64,000 nt of DNA from NCBI GenBank assembly GCA_002946415.1, contig NJPS01000018.1:62001-126000 (forward strand), in the 5' to 3' direction. The position numbers were made by a program, and so were the translations under genes. The stretch's first letter is position 1, and the number at the start of each line of letters is the position of its first letter. A model generated the notes under the pieces. That model saw only the letters and a program-made list of their open reading frames with translations, was not told the DNA's origin and did not search any database. This document shows, one piece after another, positions 1 to 12,456 of this stretch. This DNA is from Rutstroemia sp. NJR-2017a BVV2 (taxonomy: Eukaryota > Ascomycota > Leotiomycetes > Helotiales > Rutstroemiaceae).

Positions 1-74
1 TATCCTTACTTTTCCTCACCAGAGCTCCCCAGATTGACTTGGATTCCGTACACTAAACCTAACACACCATGCAG

Positions 75-818
75 CATCGGGCAGAATCTCACCTCTCGGA
101 AACTTCACCGGTTTCGCCGACTCCACTGAATACTTTTTCGCCCTCTCTCCCAACCCGGGACAAACTGGACCCGGGATCATCCAACCCAACTACAACGCCT
201 TTACATCATTTGAAATCTACTCCTATTCGTCCAGCTGTGCATCCGTGGCCCAAAGCGTTGTTTACCTCGTTACGACCGTTGTGCGTCCCGGCCATCCAGA
301 CGACGGCAAACTGGTTAGCAAGCTCAAGCAGATCGCAACCTGGCGATTCGACGACGATGGAGCGGTTCTGTATTACGATGCTTGGATCGGCAACCTGGCG
401 CTGTGGAATGCGGAGCTTCTTGGGCAAGACCTGAGCCAACCAATTATACAAACAGCTGCATTGGCTACGAATTTGTGTCCGCAGATTCAGGCACGATGTA
501 CAGGGGCAAACCAGGTGTATTCCGATACCTTGACTTGTACGGCGGAGTTGGAACTGAAGCCCTTTGGGACTTTTGACGAAGTTTGGGGGGATAATGTTGT
601 GTGTAGACTGGTACATGTCATTTTGACACAGATCAGACCTGAGGTGAGTGACTGCTTTCGAACTTCCTAGTCGCTTTTGCTGACCTGAAATAAAGATCCA
701 TTGTCCGCATGTTGGGCCGAGTGGCGGTGGAAAGTGTGTAGATGTGAAATATGATGATGTGTACTTGACAGACGATGTCGCGCTTTTCGGCAGCAATGAT
801 GCGTTTAGATGCCCATAG
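75..818 (+). CDS. uncharacterised cysteine-containing protein, 5' end cut by window edge
   Basis: Two exons are visible, 75-643 and 696-818, joined across a 52-nt intron with GTGAGT and AAAG ends; the frame runs cleanly through the join (IRPE to IHCPHVG). The acceptor at 72-74 (ATGCAG) sits just behind a CTAAC branch site, so an earlier exon with the start codon probably lies outside the window. About 230 residues are readable. Cysteines are spread over the C-terminal half, which ends in a motif CPHVGPSGGGKCVD followed by an acidic and aromatic tail. I remember similar conserved fungal hypothetical proteins with this tail but no named function. The missing N-terminus prevents a test for a signal peptide; secretion is only a guess from the cysteines. 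Confidence 0.7.
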
Positions 819-2117
819 AATATGAGTTCTATAGCATCGATACTAGAACTTTGCATGCTCTGCCAATAGATTTGCTCAACTTGCTGAACTTGTGTGTAAT
901 TTCAGAACGGGTCGCAAGATGCACGGATATCATAGGGGCATCATTAGATATCTCCAGAAGAGCTGAACCCAAGTGCCCGATTGTTTAAACTCTTGATTTC
1001 TCGAAGATAATCTCCATGAAAAGCAGGCGGCAACGAAGATCACAATTCGAAGCCCCTTCCGTTATCATCCGAACGTATGAGATGGAATATGAGATAAACC
1101 TTTGACCAAATAAACCGCACCTACATGTTCGCGCCATGTCGGGACAAATACAATTGATCGCAGTTTGCGCTGCTCGAAGAACGAATGAATTCCTCTGCGA
1201 TGCCGTTTCAAGGATCAAATGTGAGCAAGTTGATCTTGCCAGACATTTCCAGAGAGAATAAAGTTGATGAACCATAAGGCGCGTTCGCGACCATCTCAGG
1301 GTGGTGATCCACTGCTGGAGAGAAAATGGCAATAAGCACTGGGAAAAGAGGCGCATTTGCCGTTGAAGAGACCGCGAGTCGCAAATTGACTTGCTATACA
1401 ACATGTCTTTGCACATCATCCAGTCATTGAAATCCCCATACCAATTTCCCCTGTATGATTGAATCGAATGCCATTTCTACATCGCGGGAATATTGTGCTT
1501 TCGAAGATTAACTCGCGGCAGAAGGGGGCCGTCGTCGTAAAGGAACCTGTTCTGAAAGCCTAGGCTCGTGTGGGGACAGAAGTCGAGAACCTCATCTTAT
1601 CAGCGCGGGCTTCTTATATCGTGTGAAGACAGGCAGTAAAATTCCGTCGCATATCCGTGGGCAGACGACGGGCACTCGATCGCTGTCGTCATGAACTCGA
1701 TGTTACTATGAATGTCAACAATGGCTTTCCCTCAACGACATGTCACCCCTTTGCTGAAAAGAAGCCTTAGTCCTAGATGGCTTCTAGCTAATCTAATCGA
1801 ATAGCTCGATACCGCGTGGGAAAGCAGAAAAGTACCGAAAGGTGCGATATTACCAAATCATGTCCGACAGAGCACCAGTGGAGGAGTCAATGTAAGGTTA
1901 ATTGGAGTTGAGGAAGAGTACCTGTAGTCGGTTTTTACTCGGAGTTAGGTCGCGACAAGACATACATGCAAACACAGCCCCCACACGTGATTGGCTACCC
2001 GATACCCCACTTGCCTTTTCCACTGACCACCTCATGTCATGTCCTGCATCTCGCATTTTTATTGCTTACGATTTCTAATCAGGAGCGCCGCAAAATCAAA
2101 CAACTTGACAATATCAA
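819..2117. other. intergenic, no gene recognised
   Basis: About 1.3 kb between the first gene and the Zn2Cys6 regulator. Open frames on the minus strand (for example 985-1419) have no recognisable protein character and no splice structure. The last 200 bases are presumably promoter and 5' leader of the regulator; I see no clear binding site. Confidence 0.5.
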
Positions 2118-4432
2118 ATGGAAAATCAACCTCAGAAACGAAGACGTGTAGTTAAGACCTGCTGGGAATGTTACAGGAGGAAACAAAAGGTAGTGTGGAT
2201 ATTATCAATACCAATACAACTGCTTGTAACTAACTGTCCGACAGTGCAATCGTCAACAGCCATGCAACATTTGTGTTACGAGGAATGTCCCTGAGAAATG
2301 CACATATTCGACTTCAGCATCGTATGTTACGAGCATATCCGACCCCAATCTAAGGCTTTTGACTTACGGGAATAGCTTCGATGATATTAAAGATCTCCGA
2401 AAGGATGGAGCCGCCTTCACCAAACGCGCACGTGAAGAGGAGGTTGCGCTGAAATCAGGGCCAAATCCTATGGATCTGTTCGGTCAAGTTGGGTATGCTA
2501 CTCAGAATAATTCATTTATTGGACTAAAGAAGGTGCCATATTACCCCCTTCCACGTAAATCACCACTAGAGGTACTAATATCCTCAGTCTTTTCAAACAC
2601 AACATGATCTATTACAGTTCATGTCAACTACACCAACAACCTCGTTATCGCATCCAAATTTACGACACAAGTATCTCAGTCTTGTTTTACAGCTCCCATG
2701 TGAGAGCATAATATCTGAACTTGTCGATTCTTTCTTCGTCGAAGCAAATTGGTGTCTCAATGTCATCGAAGAATATTACTTTCGAGATCATCTGAAAGCT
2801 TGGACGGAAGTAAGGACGACACTTTCAGGTCAATTTGATTTGGGGACTGTATCCCGCGATTTGCAGTATTTTCCGGCTTTACTATTTCAGGTCCTTGCCA
2901 TATCTATGCAGTATTTTCCACCTAATACAACTGCTGCGAAAAAGCTCCATCTCAACGCCTTATCCGATAGTGACCGGCTTTCTCATGAATACAGTAAAAT
3001 TGCGATGGAACTCATGTCATTGCTGGGAAGACATAATTCTACTTTAACGGCTGTTGAACATGATTTGGTGAGAGCTGCTTGGTTGAAAAATTACAGCCGT
3101 GGTTCAGAATCGTGGCATAGTCTAGGGAGTGCAATAAGGTAGGGATACTTTACTCCGGTTACGCGCCGAGCTGACTCAAAAACTTAGACAAGCTCAGGAC
3201 CTCAGTTTACACTTACAAGCTTCGATACCTCAGGTCCCGGGAGAAAGTATCGAAGAGAGATTACAGAAATTCTGGTACGATGAATATAAGAGGCGGATAT
3301 GGGTGACACTTTTTACGTGGGATAGGTCAATTCTCCGCCCTCAGCATCACGATATCCACACTAACAGCTTGCCAGTCACATGTCAGTGATGCTGGGACGA
3401 CCAAGATCGATTAATGCCAGCGACTGTACCATTAGGACCCCTATCGATTGTGATTTCCCCACCGATCCTTCTAAAACAGTTCCGACGATGATTAGGCCTG
3501 ACGGCGAAATATCTTCTTATTCAGCGACAATTTTTCAGTATGAGCTGGCGCACAAAGTTCACGAGCTACTCGCGGCTGGTGTTCACAGACCGCATATCCA
3601 AGATTATTTTATTGTGACAAAGTTTCACAATGAGATCATGGCCCTAATCAACAACCTGCATCCAAGTATACGACCTGAAAATCCCGATTCCTCCTGGGAT
3701 GATAAATTCCCTGGCCTCATTCGACAACGATATTATCTTGCAAGTGCGGCGTACATGTTCATGTTAGCTTTACATCGGCCACACGCTTCGATCCATATTC
3801 CCAGTCGAGACGCGGCGATCACAGCTGCATTGAACTGCTTGGATGCCCAAGAGAAACTTTTCAGGTCATTGAAAAGCCACCAATATCGCATTTATTCACT
3901 TGCGTTCTATTCCATCGACGCTGGAATTTTCCTAGCGGGGATTCGACTTGAAAGACCGGAGCTTGATCCAGATCTACAGCTCAGGATTCAAACCGCAATC
4001 AGCACGGCAATCGCACGGCTCAAGATCATGGAAGAAAGAAGTCCCATGGCAAAAAGCGGGTTACAAATCCTCACCATCTGCTTCGAAAGAATAATAGCAT
4101 CCCCAAAAACCAAGACTGTTATGCATAACGAACCACCATCATCTAACCATTCGATGATAAATCCGGACGCGTCAGATCAACAAGACAAACCGACTACCGA
4201 AAACGCTGCACTTAACCCCCCAGTCCCAGGTTTCGATTTCTTCCCAGAGGTGCCGCAAGCAGTGCCGAATCCTCAACTTTTAATCTCTCTAGGTAACATG
4301 CAGATGGATTCGTCATTTTGGAATGAGATGAATCAGATGGTAGATTTGAATGTTGGGGGGAGTATGGAGGAGACTTTGTGGGGTCCGGGTTTTCAAGCCG
4401 ACATAACATATAATGGATCGGAGTTATTTTGA
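2118..4432 (+). CDS. Zn2Cys6 fungal transcription factor
   Basis: Six exons: 2118-2189, 2245-2321, 2376-2571, 2618-3138, 3188-3325 and 3376-4432, giving about 686 residues. The start ATG at 2118 opens a basic stretch (KRRR) directly before the zinc cluster. The cluster reads C-x2-C-x6-C-x5-C-x2-C-x8-C at residues about 15-43 and is split by the first intron after its sixth spacer residue, which is why no single open frame shows it. The middle region matches the fungal-specific transcription factor domain (Fungal_trans type), with the typical WVTLFTWD then SHMSVMLGRPRSI segment spanning the 3326-3375 intron. The C-terminus is Asn/Met/acidic-rich as in many activators. It ends 448 bases from the convergent alcohol dehydrogenase. 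Targets cannot be read from the sequence. Confidence 0.88.
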
Positions 4433-4879
4433 TTAGGGGACTGACGGATGGTGTACATTTGTCATTTGGATGGTTGGATTATCAGCGGACGAATTTTCCG
4501 GTGATCGGGTATTGGGTGGATATGATAGGCTGCGAATGGCTTAACAAGCGAGCGGTTGGTCAAGATTAAACTAGAAACGTGAGCTTGTGTCATGCATAAC
4601 TTGGGTCGGCGCCTCTCGGAGAAAATCTCAGACATCCGCTCCAATCGAAGGAGGCTCTAGAGTGCTATTGGGACACACATATGGTGATCAAGAGACACTG
4701 CGAGAGGTACCTGTTACCAAGCGTATTCGCTGATGGCTCAGATGTTTCATGCATATTGAACATGGGAATGAGGTATGAAAACACTGTCTTCAAAAATATT
4801 ACATTTAATTTCTATTCTCTATTTACCGTTCCCTTCTATTTCTATTTTTACAAGTCTGTTCATTAACCCGGTATCTCAT
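4433..4879. other. convergent intergenic spacer
   Basis: Spacer between the stop codons of the regulator and the alcohol dehydrogenase. It should hold both 3' untranslated regions. Nothing else recognised. Confidence 0.5.
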
Positions 4880-6131
4880 CTAAGCGTGCTTCTCATTAAC
4901 CAAGACATATCTGTATCTTGCCTTTCCAGCCTCCATATCCACGATGGCTTTGTTTGCATCCTTCATTGGAATGTTGTTGTTCCATGTCTTGACGCCCTTC
5001 TCAGCGAACAGGGCCAACATGTCCTTGATTTCTTGTGGTGAACCAATCAAACTGGCTCCGATCTCGACCTTCTTACCAATGAGGGCAAACACTGGGGAGT
5101 TTGTTAGCATAAAGTAAGGAAGGGCGGGGGGTGGTACATAATGACTTACTGTTGAATCCTGGGACGACGTCTTCTGGAGCACCGACTTGGACGAACTTTC
5201 CTCGGAATCGGAGCAAAGACAGGTATCCTTGGAGTGGGAGCTTGGGTGAGGAGACGGTGCTAACAATCAAATCGAGGGAGTTGGCGTACTTCTCGGCCCA
5301 GTCAGGTTCTTCATCGGTAGCTGGAATACAAGTTAGTACCCGATCAGTTCTAGAACCAAGACACTGCACTTACCAATGAACTTAGTAGCACCCATCTTCA
5401 GCGCATCCTCCTTCTTGCCCGAAGTACGCGAGATAGCCACAATCTCCTCACAGCCTAGAGCCTTCGCACCCATAATACCGAAATGTCCTAGCCCACCAAT
5501 CCCGACAATTCCGACCTTCTTCCCTGGACCAGCCTTGTTTTGCACAAGGGGGGAGAAGGTGGTGATACCACCGCACAGCATGGGAGCTGCTACATCCGAG
5601 GGGATCGCGTCAGGGATCTTGATTACGAAGTCGCTGCTGCCCCGCCAGTAGTCGGCGTATCCTCCGTAGGACTTGCTTCCGTCGGGCCACTTGCTGTTGT
5701 AGGTCATTGTGCCGTTGGGGCAATGTTGGACAAGCCTGCGTAGTGTTAGTCTGAATTTCATGTACAGTATACAAAGAACAGCAGAAAGCATACCCATCAG
5801 CACAAGCCTCGCAGTCGCCCTTCTGATTCAAGCAAGAACCAGACTGCGCGCCAACACCAACACGGTCGCCGACCTTGATATCCTTAACTTTCGAACCGAC
5901 CTTCACGGCCTTGCCGACGATCTCGTGACCCACGCACACGGGGTAGTCGGAGGAACCCCAGCCGGAGCGGAGAGTGTGCAGGTCGGAACCGCAGATGCCG
6001 CAGTGCGTGATTTGGATATCGATGTCGTTTTCTTCGAACGGCTTGGGCTCGAAGCCTTGCCAGACCATCTTGCCGTTGGCGCAGTCGGGGTCGAGACCCA
6101 TCCATCCTTCGAATTTGTAATCGGTCGACAT
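4880..6131 (-). CDS. NADP-dependent medium-chain alcohol dehydrogenase (ADH6/cinnamyl alcohol dehydrogenase type)
   Basis: Four exons on the minus strand: 6131-5794, 5735-5374, 5320-5150 and 5091-4880; introns are 53-58 nt with GTAAGT or GTATGC donors. The product is 360 residues, the usual length of yeast ADH6. The catalytic zinc site is seen as HCGICGSDLH and GHEIVG, the structural zinc cysteines follow around residues 100-115 (GDCEACADG then QHC), and the Rossmann fold carries GIVGIGGLGHFGI. The family reduces aromatic and aliphatic aldehydes with NADPH in the cytosol, with roles in fusel alcohol formation and aldehyde detoxification. The start was chosen at MSTDYKFEG; an upstream in-frame ATG at 6224 would add an untypical leader. 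The neighbouring regulator might control it, but nothing here shows that. Confidence 0.93.
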
Positions 6132-7622
6132 TGTGAGTGTGCTTTTATTGGAAGCTATGTGAAAGGCGTAGATGTGGTTGTTTAAGTGTTTTGGTGTGAA
6201 TATGGTATGAGAACAGGAAGCCAAAAATTTAAACTCGCAGAGAGAAACTTGAGGTATTTATTTACTCCCCTCCATCGCCTTGCATGTCATCGCCATGTCA
6301 TCGTCCTTATCAATTTCGGACATAAGTGAAGAGTGTGGATCCCGATAAACGTAGATTTTCTGTTCTAGCTGGGATGTAGGATCTAGTTTGCACTTGCAAG
6401 CAAGCTATATCGTGAACAAGCTTGGACGACAACTGTGAGGATTTCTTTCGGCCGAAGATCTTTTGCTGAATAATAGAATAGCTGGCTTAATTCCTATTTC
6501 CATAAAGTTACCCGTACGATTCCACCCCGGAAACATTTTGAGTTAGGGCGTAGTCGTGTTTGGATCAGTGGTATTTGTCCTAACTCCCGTTTCTAGTCCG
6601 ACAACGGCCAACGCTTGATGCCTAGATGCCAGCAAAGCAAATATGTCTTGCCTGGAATTGCCGTGGAAGTCTTTGACATATCGCGTTCGACGTCCGCCAT
6701 TGTATTCAACCTCTCTGCCGGACGAACCGCTTCCAGCACTGATAGCCCCTCACCAATTGGCCACGCAGAGAAACAGGACAACTGCCGCGTCTCACAAGCG
6801 AGACTTCGAGAGAATTCGATGCCAGTCTAGGTGGTGGGGAGATCCCGACGTCGTTGGTGTAGCGCATCGTATCATGAAGCGATACCGACCCTTTTTGTGG
6901 AGGTCGTGTTCAAACGGTTACCTCATCGGCTGTTGTGTGCCGCTGCATGGCTGTACAGGGTGTGTTTATCTCCGCCGCTAGCATATAAGAAGTATAGCGG
7001 TAGAAAACCCCCTGAAAGTGGGGACAGTAATGATGCTTTGATTCTCCACACGAAAAGCTTCGCCTCTAACTATCCTGAGCCTGACCGAAAAAGATTGAGA
7101 GGGGTGCTGATGGTGACAGCGATGTGAAAGTATACACACTGCGACCAAGATGTCGTCGTCGTCAAGTTGCAAATACCACCACCAGCTGCTACCGTTCCCC
7201 GACAAGATGAGTTGGGACACCGGCTAGAAACGCCGATTGGCAATTGGTGAGTTGGATTCCGACCTCGTTGAGCAGGCTTGGTCGCTGTGTGAGAGACAGG
7301 AATTCCTGTAAGGGCGCAATGATCGGCTTCTATCTCGGTAGATCTATGCTTGTAGATGTTCTAGAATTGACTTACCGCGTGAGTGTGCGGTATTTTTCAC
7401 CCTTGGTGGGGTTGGCTGGCACTTTCGAGTCGGGTCATGGCCAAATATACATTTTTAGGGGATCGCGACGAACAAAGAGTCCCTTATCCATCGCAAACTG
7501 CTTTGATCGATTGCTCTGTTGATATCCTTAAACTTTCAGGCAGTGAAACACTCTTTGGGTATTTGGGCTCACCCCCACCATAGACCTTGGTGCACTCTGT
7601 CTCCCATTATTCTCTATCCGCA
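6132..7622. other. intergenic, no gene recognised
   Basis: About 1.5 kb with short overlapping open frames on both strands, none with recognisable domains or splice continuity. The part next to 6131 is the promoter of the alcohol dehydrogenase. Confidence 0.5.
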
Positions 7623-8075
7623 TTAATCTATGGAAAGGGCCTTCAAATGCAAAAATTGCCAGAGGACTGAGAGGAGGCGCCTCTCAGCTCTTCGTATTGC
7701 ATTCGAAAAGTATACATGATCTCTGGTATTTTGTGGCAGCCGCTCGGGTCTGAAGCCGTCGAGTGGCTCTGAAGTACAACTTTCCCAAGGCATTTCTGCC
7801 TCTATGAATCTGGGTGTTATTGATAACTCGTCGATATCATCCCGGATCAAGTCCGTGAAAGACGAATGGAAGCCAAGGCTCACGTCTACTCTTTGAAGTT
7901 CAACACCTCTGAACTTCGCGTCTCGCTTCAATAGATCTTCAACCTGGCAGATGGCCACAGAGCTCCCGATTATTGTTTGATTGGAGGGAGAATTGTAGCA
8001 AGCCACTTCTGGTTTCCCTTTTCCTGAAGTTATGGTTGCGATGATATCTTCAACAAACAGTGCCGGTATGAATTG
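7623..8075 (-). pseudogene. polyketide synthase acyltransferase (AT) domain remnant
   Basis: A single minus-strand frame, closed by stops at both ends, reads like the second half of a type I polyketide synthase AT domain: VACYNSPSNQTIIGS, then a linker, LGFHSSFTD (the FHS motif that in AT domains carries the second catalytic His), then TCTSEP and later YFSNAIRRAERRL. The GHSxG serine half is not found. Upstream on the same strand an EAFKL segment around 8190 is followed by a stop and could be more of the same domain, but this is weak. No ketosynthase, ACP or reductase piece is seen on either side, so this is a scrap of a roughly 2000-residue enzyme and cannot work. Confidence 0.7.
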
Positions 8076-8562
8076 TCAGCATGGACAATGGACATTGGCT
8101 GTTTTGTTGCAATCATGGTTAACAACCCATTTAATAGGGAAGCACTACTCGTGTGGATGGCTTATAGTTTAAATGCTTCTTTCCTTGAAGGAACTAAGCT
8201 TATTTGTCCTGATTGTCGATCGGCCGACGACGATAGCTCCGCATTCAAAGCGGTAGCGGGGCGACATATGGAGCTTCACTGAAACGTATACCCGCATGAA
8301 GTCCTTTTGGCTTCTACTGTAACAATTTCCAGAAACTCAGGTAGCTCTGGCAGAAACTATTCGTACATAATGCTTTTCTAAGTACCCTTCCGTGATTTGT
8401 CTTCCAGTCTCCGTGTCAATTGCTAAATGGCGATTTATACAGCAATTATGAAGTTACTGGTAAATCCAACTCGAAACTAGAAGGAATTTTTCATCTGCTA
8501 TTTTTTCTAATTATATACAATCAATCTTACCTCCATTCCCACTTGTCAGATTCTAACCGAAT
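8076..8562. other. intergenic, possible further synthase debris
   Basis: About 490 bases between the AT scrap and the stop codon of the monooxygenase. A minus-strand stretch near 8150-8200 could be decayed AT sequence; otherwise A+T-rich and featureless. Confidence 0.35.
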
Positions 8563-10142
8563 TCAACTATGAGAGTCTACAAGCATTTGCTTAGCAGACT
8601 CCCATGCATCATAATTTTGGCAATATTTTATACCAGCAAGAGCTTCATCGCCTACGAATATCAGTATTTTGAATTTGATACTGAGCGAAGACATAAATAA
8701 GACTTACGAGTGATTCTCTTTGCGTTTGGGTCATTGGCCTCTTTTCCGTTCTCCCGAGTTAAGATCTGAATTCTTTCGACCCTTTCCTTACGGCACTTCA
8801 GGTATAATTGCAGCCGAGATGAAATATCATCAGTTGACGTGCCGAGCGGAATTAGAGCCGCGAGTGTGACACCATCCTCAATGGCCATAGCGGCACCTTG
8901 TCCCATATCTTGTCGTAATCAACAGACTGGTCACTATATCTTGAGGTGAAGGGCAACTCACATGGCAAAAATGGATGAGCGGCGTCTCCAATGAGCACCA
9001 AAGAGTCCTTGGTGTATGTCGATAGGAAGTCCATATCCAGGAGTTCCCAGATATGTAGACCATCCTCTGGAGTCAGCGCAAGAAGTTGTTCCACTTCATG
9101 TCCCATGCCCTTGTAGGACTGAATGAGCTTCTCCTTGCTAGCAATATGGCTCCATCCTTGAAAGCCGTTGTTAGTAAACAGTCAGCTCACTATTCCGCCA
9201 GAGGAACTCACCAAATATTTCGTCAGATATTTCGGACTTTGGTATGAATCCGCCACAGTTGTACATGGTATTGTCGACGCAAGGGTATATGATAATCCTT
9301 CGGTCATTGTAATCCCATTCAATCATGCGACCATACCACTGGCTAAATTTCTTGAGTGATTCATACTTTTCAATTTCAGCAAATGAAATGAGCCAACGAT
9401 AGCAGCACTTTCCAGAGGAATAAGGCTCTACATCTGGAGCGATATAAGATCTTGACCAAGACTATTAAAAAATATTAGTTACATTTACCTCGCTCCTGCT
9501 TTTCAACTAGTGCAGACTTACTTTAACACCATCTGCTCCGATGACAATGTCCCCCTTGATTGTCTCACCGCTGTCTAGCGTAACAGTTGCTTCTTTCGGA
9601 TCCATGTCGACAATATTGCATGAAACTGAGAGCTTTACCGGCGTACCATCGCCCTCGGACGACAATGCTAGCTCTTTCAACGCACCGTGTAAATGAGCGC
9701 GGTGAATGAGGTACCAGTCTTTCTCGTCGAAATCCCAATTAGTGGGAGGAGCCTTTCCCGAAGAATCAAACATGTTCATCTTTTCCGTGTCAGCTGTTAC
9801 CAGTGCTCGAATCTTTAGGAAATTAAGAGTATCTCGGTTACCTACTCCTGTCAGGCGATTTGCTCTGTATCTCTCAGGATTTATACCTAACCGCCTGAGA
9901 AGGCGCGTACAGTTAGGAGCAATGTGAACAGCGGCCCCAATCTCTGCCGCAAATCTTGACTTCTCTAATACCTAAGTTGCCACAAGTCAGTCAGCATGGG
10001 AAATTTATGAAGATATAATGAATTGCCCTACAGAGACACGATGCCCTTCACGTCGCAGAGCCAGCGCTGCAGCTAGGCCACCTATTCCAGCTCCAATAAC
10101 TATAACATTGAGCGGCCGATCTTGTGCTGGTATGGAACCCAT
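8563..10142 (-). CDS. FAD-dependent aromatic monooxygenase (salicylate hydroxylase-like)
   Basis: Six exons: 10142-10032, 9971-9522, 9461-9212, 9156-8962, 8908-8708 and 8651-8563, all with GT..AG introns, giving 431 residues, normal for the family. The N-terminus has the FAD Rossmann motif VIGAGIGGLAAALAL (residues about 14-28), the middle has the DG motif VIGADGVK (about 180-187), and the C-terminal part has the GD motif LIGDAAHPFLP followed, across an intron, by MGQGAAMAIEDG. Class A flavoprotein monooxygenases of this kind hydroxylate phenolic acids using NAD(P)H and O2; both catabolic and biosynthetic members exist. It is the only apparently intact gene between a synthase scrap and two broken genes, so it may be the survivor of a lost cluster. 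The substrate is unknown. Confidence 0.88.
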
Positions 10143-11060
10143 TGTGAAGAACTGATACAAAGTTTATGATTGGAATTCTCTGAGTTGAAGAACTTACGAG
10201 TAAGATGTGCTGAATTCAGATGAGTTATATAGATTCACGTTCCGCGCTGACAACTAGTTTCGGTAAATGTCTTGGAATTGTGGTGTCGTTCCAATGATGT
10301 GCTATGTAGCAGCGAGCGATCCACAAACCGGCATTGGTTGAAATACAACGCTCTATCTAGGACGCATATTCTGCAACTCGGACAATCATTGAAGTCCGTA
10401 ATTTCCGTGAAGTAGACTCTTTAATGTATCTCGAGCTTTTGATTGAATCGGGGTATTGAGAACCGGACTTATCGGTTTATTCCCAATAGGCCGCCAATGA
10501 TATCCTCGTAGCGAAGTTTTACCGGGGACGAAAACCGCGCAGTCGACTGTCTCCATTCCATCTGAAATGATTCTGCCGGATACAAGTTAGCATAGTTAAC
10601 TACAGCAGAAAATCACAGGTACTCTATAGCCACACGGGTATACCATTTCGCGAATTAGTCTTCCCGTTACTTGGTCTATCGATAACTAGCGAACAGCAGG
10701 ACAAGCACAAAGTTGCCAACTTGCCACTGGGGATTCCAACTCGGGAAATCAAACTAACCATTCATTTTTTAAGTTGTTATCCTTTTAAAAGTTATACACT
10801 CGTATAACTGTCCACCAGCTGACTTTAACAATCATATAATTACTCTTTCTACTCATAGCCTTACATCAGTGGAGGAAAACCGCCAGAGAAAGAGCCAATC
10901 GGCGACTCCAATACTTAGGAGGCTAGGACGTATCCCAACCGGCCTCATTGCTTGAGATATAATAGCTAGACATTCTAGAATGAGCTGAATACATGCTCGC
11001 TACATACCTGGGTACAGATTCTCCCAGTTCATTGTAACATCCCATCGACTACCATTCTCC
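10143..11060. other. intergenic, no gene recognised
   Basis: About 900 bases, moderately A+T-rich. It contains the monooxygenase promoter on its left. No domain or splice structure seen. Confidence 0.5.
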
Positions 11061-11947
11061 CTACCATCTGTTGCGCACCTTCTCGATCTCTAACTCCGTG
11101 GGAAATGCATCCAAAAATTTTCTCAGAGCCCCCCTGCCAATACGTTCTCAGCAGATTGTTGTGCCATGCCGTAGTGTACTCCCAGTAATTTGGAAACCAT
11201 CCTGCACCCTTCCAGTCTATGATAGCAGCCACCTCGTATCCACGAACAAGAATGTTAAATGGACTGAGATCGCCGTGACGAAAGACTGTCTCCGGCCATG
11301 GCCCATCCTGCTTGGGAACCATCTCAACAAGCTGCTGCCAGTCCTCGCCCTCTCTCTTACCTTTGGATTCTTCGGGCCTGAAATTATCTCTAAGAAAAGA
11401 TGAAATTCCTGAATATGTTTGAAGGGTCCCATATGTGGAAGAGCCCGAGGAATGCGAGCCTCGCGAACTGAACCGCCAACGCAGTTTGCAAGAATGGTCC
11501 CGTCCGTCAGTTTTAGTGCTCGAAGCTCATGAATGAAGTGTTTCAATTGACTGAATATTTTCTCGCGAGATTGCTCAGATAGGGTTTTCCAGACTGTCGC
11601 AATGGCTTTGCCCTGGATCCTCTTCATGACGATGTAAGCGCGGTACTTGTGAAGAAAAGAGTAAAAGACTTTTGGAACAGTTATTGAGACGTTCTCTGCC
11701 ACGTATATCATGGTTGAAGCTTCTGCGAGATGAACATAGGATCCGGTTTTGACGATGAGATGTTTAGATATTGGAATGCAGGTCCCAATGCGCTTAAAAA
11801 ATGAGCCGTGGTTTTCAGTGCAACAAGGGTATAGATGCGGCGAATGAAGGTGTTGTTGACGGCCAAACTTTCTGTTTCTTCATGCTGAGCTTTGAGATTT
11901 TGAAGGAAAGTCGACTTATCCAAAATGGGCATCTTAAAGATCTCCAA
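11061..11947 (-). pseudogene. aminoglycoside phosphotransferase/choline kinase-like protein, frameshifted
   Basis: Minus-strand frames reassemble into a fungal APH-family kinase-like protein of about 280 residues. Visible in order: a segment KHLIVKTGSYVHLAEASTM (ATP-binding lysine region), ITVPKVFYSFLHKYRAYIVM, then the Brenner-type catalytic loop FRHGDLSPFNILV and metal motif AAIIDWKGAGWFPNYWEY. The frame changes near 11820-11880 (a 68-nt GT..AG intron there is possible), again at the A4 run 11395-11398, and again at the C6 run 11129-11134, after which the typical C-terminus continues in another frame to a stop at 11061-11063. No introns fit the last two sites. Either the gene is dead or the assembly has homopolymer errors. 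The family's substrates in fungi are mostly unknown. Confidence 0.78.
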
Positions 11948-12456
11948 AACTGATGTCCTTTAGTAAGGAGGCGTGCCACAAAAGGCAGGGGATATGTTTC
12001 ACTGGGCCGTGGGGTTTGATGAGCGGCAGCGTAATTGCAAGTCGTCTTGCTTATCTTTCACGTGTCTCTCGGTATAGCTGAAGGATCGGAGATGAATGAA
12101 TTGGTACGAAGGCAGTTTAGTGTTAGTAGTTATGCAATGGTTGTTCAGGTTAAAGTGTTCGGAAGATGTGCTCAGACTATGAGTTACACACCAGGGTGTC
12201 AGGCGGATATCACGTGAGTATTCTAATACTCAGCTCTCTATGTGGGCTCGCTCCGCGTAGTATCCGTAACGTCCGCTAATATAAGGCGCCGATATGTGTC
12301 AGATTCGATACAGGCTGAAGCGCTACCAGTTTGTTCGATTGTTGTGGAGATAATATGCACTAAGTACAGTCCGAACTGGTGACTCGCATGGCTATTGAGA
12401 AAGATAATATTTCAATTTAATGAGCGCGATTGTCTTCTAATATATAGATAGATTGG
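11948..12456. other. intergenic, no gene recognised
   Basis: About 500 bases between two broken genes. A short GC-richer stretch around 12240-12290 has no recognised role. Confidence 0.45.

Noticed and set aside
206..856. Minus-strand open frame of 216 codons over the first gene
   Set aside because: It is the complement of the plus-strand coding exons, which join in phase across a good intron and have protein character; the minus frame has none.
985..1419. Minus-strand open frame of 144 codons
   Set aside because: Ser/Cys/Arg-rich random-looking translation, no domain, no splice context.
8073..8282. Plus-strand 69-codon frame opposite the synthase debris
   Set aside because: It has two cysteine pairs by chance, but no homologue-like pattern, and it overlaps the region that reads as AT debris on the other strand.
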